Below, one piece after another: positions 61,985 through 64,000 of a stretch of DNA of 64,000 nucleotides. Below the pieces are notes generated by a model, which was given only the letters and a program-made list of their open reading frames with translations, had not been told where the DNA came from and searched no databases. How positions within the stretch are numbered: position 1 is the first letter of the stretch; the number at the start of each line of letters is the position of its first letter. The position numbers and the translations under genes were made by a program. Source of the stretch: Gemmatimonadota bacterium (GTDB lineage Bacteria > Latescibacterota > UBA2968 > GCA-2709665); the NCBI GenBank assembly GCA_028874335.1, contig JAPPJY010000089.1:27406-91405 (forward strand), read 5' to 3'.

Positions 61985-62433
61985 CACGGGTCCGTATCGA
62001 GCAGGAGGCGCCGCTTCCCGAAGCCTGTGACCGGACGGACCTTGTAGTCCTCCTCGACAGTGTGCTCGAGGAACACGGCGCCGGCGGCAGGGTCACGCTC
62101 GTTCTTGCCGACGACGCAACGCTTCGCCGTCTAAACGGGCAGTTCAAGGGCGAATTTGAGCCGACGGACGTTCTTTCCTTCGATCTGGCTGATCCGGTCC
62201 ATCCCGACTGCGACGATCTGGGTGAAATCTACATTTCCGTGGATCGCGCCGCGTTACAGGCCCACGAAGGCTCAAGGCGCCTGTCCGATGAAATCGCCTG
62301 GCTCGCCATACACGGAATCCTGCATCTGCTGGGGTACCGACACGACTCACCCGGGTCCACGGCCTCGATGCGGAGCAGGGAGAGAGAGTATATCGCCCGG
62401 TTTCAAGCAGGTATACACCTGAAAGGAGTGTGA
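61981..62433 (+). CDS. ybeY: Endoribonuclease YbeY (rRNA maturation factor)
   Basis: The 150-aa protein has the zinc site HGILHLLGYRH (~112-122) and the FLN-like segment NGQFKGEFEPTDVLSFDL. YbeY matures the 16S rRNA 3' end and works with PhoH/YbeZ. The start is TTG 61981, overlapping the pgpH stop as TTGA, with GGAGG 7 nt upstream. The motif more often reads GYDH; here the Asp is Arg, a mild variant. It is followed by corC with 7 nt between. Confidence 0.93.
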   Translation: MTRVRIEQEAPLPEACDRTDLVVLLDSVLEEHGAGGRVTLVLADDATLRRLNGQFKGEFEPTDVLSFDLADPVHPDCDDLGEIYISVDRAALQAHEGSRRLSDEIAWLAIHGILHLLGYRHDSPGSTASMRSREREYIARFQAGIHLKGV

Positions 62434-62440
62434 GTGCATT

Positions 62441-63730
62441 TTGGATGACTCCGAGTGGTTGGCCGCACTTGTCGCGGGCGGTTCTCTGGTCGTTACCGCG
62501 CTGATCGCCAGGATGGGCGCAATCGGCAGCACGATTTCACGCGCGACGCTTGAACGCCTCCGAGACGAAGCCGTACCACGCGCGAACCTTCTGCTGTCGA
62601 TGTACCGCACAAGATACGCCCTGGGCATGACGGTCTCGTTTGGACAATCCTTGTCCATCGCGTTGGGTGCGCTTGCGTTCGCATTCCTGGTCGGATTCGG
62701 ATTGCACGAGTTCGCATGGCCGCTACTCCGGGACCTTCTGAGCATCGTCGCGTTCGTACTCTTCTCTCTGCTGATCGCCAATGCAATCTCCTTCTACAAG
62801 CGCGAAGAGGGTTCCGACCGGCCCCTGCCGCACCTGATTGCCATTTACTATCCTCTGTATCTGCTGCTGTTGACCCCGGCGCTGCTCCTGCTGAAAACAC
62901 GGAGTGTTTTTGTCAGCGAAACCGATACGAGGGCGATCAAGGAGGAAGAGCTGCGGCAGATCGTGGAAACCGAAACCGAGGAAGGCACCATTGAAGAGGA
63001 AGAGCGGGACATGATCGCCGGCATATTCGAGTTCGGCGATACGACCGTCAAGGAAGTGATGGTGCCGCGCATTGACATGGTGTGCGCCGAGATTTCCACC
63101 AGACCGGAGGAAATCCTGGCTCTGATCCAGGAGAAGCGCCATTCCCGCATTCCCATATACCGCGAACGCGTGGACCATATCGAAGGCGTGGTTTACGCCA
63201 AGGACCTGCTCGAGCTTCTAAGCACGGGACAGGCCTGGACGCCCGAGAACGCCATGAGAAAACCGTATTTCGCGCCTGAAAACAAGAAAATCGCGGAGTT
63301 GATGAGAGAGTTCAAAACCAACAAGGTGCACATGGCGATTGTCATCAACGAATTCGGCGGCACTTCCGGGCTGGTCACGCTCGAAGATCTCATTGAAGAG
63401 ATCGTCGGCGAGATCCACGACGAATACGACGAGGAAGAGCAGTTGTTCCGCTGGGACGAAGACGGTCACGTGCTGGTTGCCGACGCACGGCTCGATATAG
63501 ACGATCTCAATCTGATCCTGAACATAGAACTTCCACGCAACGGCTACGAAACCCTCGGGGGGTTCATCTACAACCACCTGGGTCGGGTACCGGGCCCCGA
63601 GGAGACGTTCGTTTTTGAAAACCTCACCCTGTGGGTCGAGGAAGTGGTCGGCCAACGCATTACCACGGTTCGGATCGTCAAACAGGAGCCCGACAGAAAC
63701 AAGCAGGACAAAACCGAAGAAATCGCTTGA
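62441..63730 (+). CDS. corC: CNNM/CorC-family protein with CBS domains
   Basis: The 429-aa protein has a DUF21-like membrane part (~1-160, about four helices), then two CBS domains (~200-320; VMVPRIDMVCAE, FKTNKVHMAIVINEFGGTSGLVT) and a CorC_HlyC transporter-associated domain (~335-420). The family is linked to magnesium/cobalt efflux or Mg homeostasis. The start is TTG 62441; AAAGGAG is ~12 nt upstream. It is last in phoH-pgpH-ybeY-corC, the same order as in many bacteria. Its stop overlaps the -35 box of the tRNA-fMet promoter. Confidence 0.92.
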   Translation: MDDSEWLAALVAGGSLVVTALIARMGAIGSTISRATLERLRDEAVPRANLLLSMYRTRYALGMTVSFGQSLSIALGALAFAFLVGFGLHEFAWPLLRDLLSIVAFVLFSLLIANAISFYKREEGSDRPLPHLIAIYYPLYLLLLTPALLLLKTRSVFVSETDTRAIKEEELRQIVETETEEGTIEEEERDMIAGIFEFGDTTVKEVMVPRIDMVCAEISTRPEEILALIQEKRHSRIPIYRERVDHIEGVVYAKDLLELLSTGQAWTPENAMRKPYFAPENKKIAELMREFKTNKVHMAIVINEFGGTSGLVTLEDLIEEIVGEIHDEYDEEEQLFRWDEDGHVLVADARLDIDDLNLILNIELPRNGYETLGGFIYNHLGRVPGPEETFVFENLTLWVEEVVGQRITTVRIVKQEPDRNKQDKTEEIA

Positions 63731-63754
63731 CAAAACGTCCCGGATTGATAGATT
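63727..63754 (+). promoter_or_regulatory. Promoter for initiator tRNA-fMet
   Basis: TTGACA (63727-63732) overlaps the corC stop codon; TAGATT (63749-63754) follows after 16 nt. It ends 23 nt before the tRNA. Confidence 0.7.
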
Positions 63755-63777
63755 CTCCTATATAGGACATCATGGGT

Positions 63778-63854
<77 letters not shown>

Positions 63855-63863
63855 AAAAACAAG

Positions 63864-63893
63864 AAGGAGGCCGATAACTTTCGGCCTCCTTTA
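63864..63893 (+). terminator. Terminator after tRNA-fMet
   Basis: An 11-bp stem, AAGGAGGCCGA (63864-63874) with TCGGCCTCCTT (63881-63891) and loop TAACTT, is followed by a short T/A-rich tail. Confidence 0.75.
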
Positions 63894-63947
63894 ATTATTG
63901 TAGACAGAACTTACCTTTAATTATTGTAGACAGAACTTACCTTTAAT
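63888..63947 (+). repeat. 26-bp tandem repeat, 2.3 copies, after tRNA-fMet
   Basis: Two identical 26-bp units (63888-63913 and 63914-63939), each starting CCTTTAATTATTG, are followed by a third partial copy of 8 bp (63940-63947). The first unit overlaps the terminator tail. The rest of the window (63948-64000) shows no gene. Confidence 0.85.
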
Positions 63948-64000
63948 CACTGCTGTCCAAGAACGGTGAGATTCTCAGAGAAGAGGTCCGAAAAAAGGCT

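Overview
The window is about 64 kb of GC-rich bacterial chromosome. Genes are densely packed, with many 1-4 nt start/stop overlaps and frequent GTG and TTG starts. Lpt lipopolysaccharide-export genes (lptC, an lptA/OstA-like gene, lptB) and several lipoproteins show a Gram-negative envelope. Housekeeping genes with a PgpH-type HD phosphodiesterase, RNase HII with an extra N-terminal domain and a histidine-type AspRS with GatC, together with phytanoyl-CoA dioxygenase, hydantoinase/oxoprolinase and BNR-4/GH88 genes, suggest an uncultivated FCB-like lineage (Latescibacterota-like is my guess). This is an inference; no rRNA is present to confirm it.

Layout. (1) 1-1446: the start of a secreted ASH-like protein (minus strand, cut by the window edge) and an unrecognised plus-strand gene. 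(2) 1572-12576, minus strand: a run of housekeeping genes in transcription order: two small coupled unknown genes, ruvX, mltG, uvrD/pcrA, gatC, pyrG, lptC, lptA-like, lptB, rpoN. Neighbours often overlap by 1-4 nt. (3) 12960-16529, minus strand: a large FAD/Fe-S oxidoreductase, apt and tRNA-Arg(CCT). (4) 16788-19424, plus strand: a neutral-ceramidase-like protein and a DegT-family aminotransferase. (5) 19624-25822, minus strand: BNR-4 protein, rmlA, lipoprotein, GH88, DUF547 and an ArsS-type radical SAM protein. (6) 25933-29735, minus strand: hyuA-hyuB, preceded by a 154-bp element that recurs at 39604-39757. (7) 30234-32381, plus strand: tRNA-Gly, a class V aminotransferase and a rhomboid protease. 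(8) 32442-41520, minus strand: a long catabolic run (Zn-PLC-like, Gfo/Idh/MocA, VOC, Ldh-type dehydrogenase, metallo-beta-lactamase-fold hydrolase, ferredoxin-NADP reductase, PYROXD2-like FAD enzyme, Fe-ADH, phytanoyl-CoA dioxygenase). (9) 41774-47484: a second hyuA-hyuB pair and two divergent short-chain dehydrogenases. (10) 47699-63854: a TRASH/zinc-ribbon protein, a heterodimeric ABC exporter, an RNase HII-YraN fusion, hisS, aspS, a coiled-coil lipoprotein with a LysM protein, and phoH-pgpH-ybeY-corC followed by initiator tRNA-fMet.

How it fits together. The outer blocks are core cell biology: translation, lipopolysaccharide export, nucleotide supply, DNA repair, rRNA maturation and sigma-54. 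The middle, about 16-47 kb, is an accessory catabolic island rich in oxidoreductases and amidohydrolase-like genes, probably for degrading plant or algal uronic-acid polymers and amide or lipid-like compounds. Its exact substrates cannot be read from sequence. Good sigma-70-like promoters (TTGACN, 16-17 nt, TANNNT) sit before many plus-strand units. No CRISPR array, intact insertion sequence, prophage or rRNA was seen.

The items I would look at first are the ungapped 154-bp repeat upstream of two catabolic gene sets, the RNase HII-YraN fusion, the TRASH/zinc-ribbon protein, the BNR-4/GH88/rmlA cluster, and the Fe-ADH/FAD/FNR/PhyH operon.
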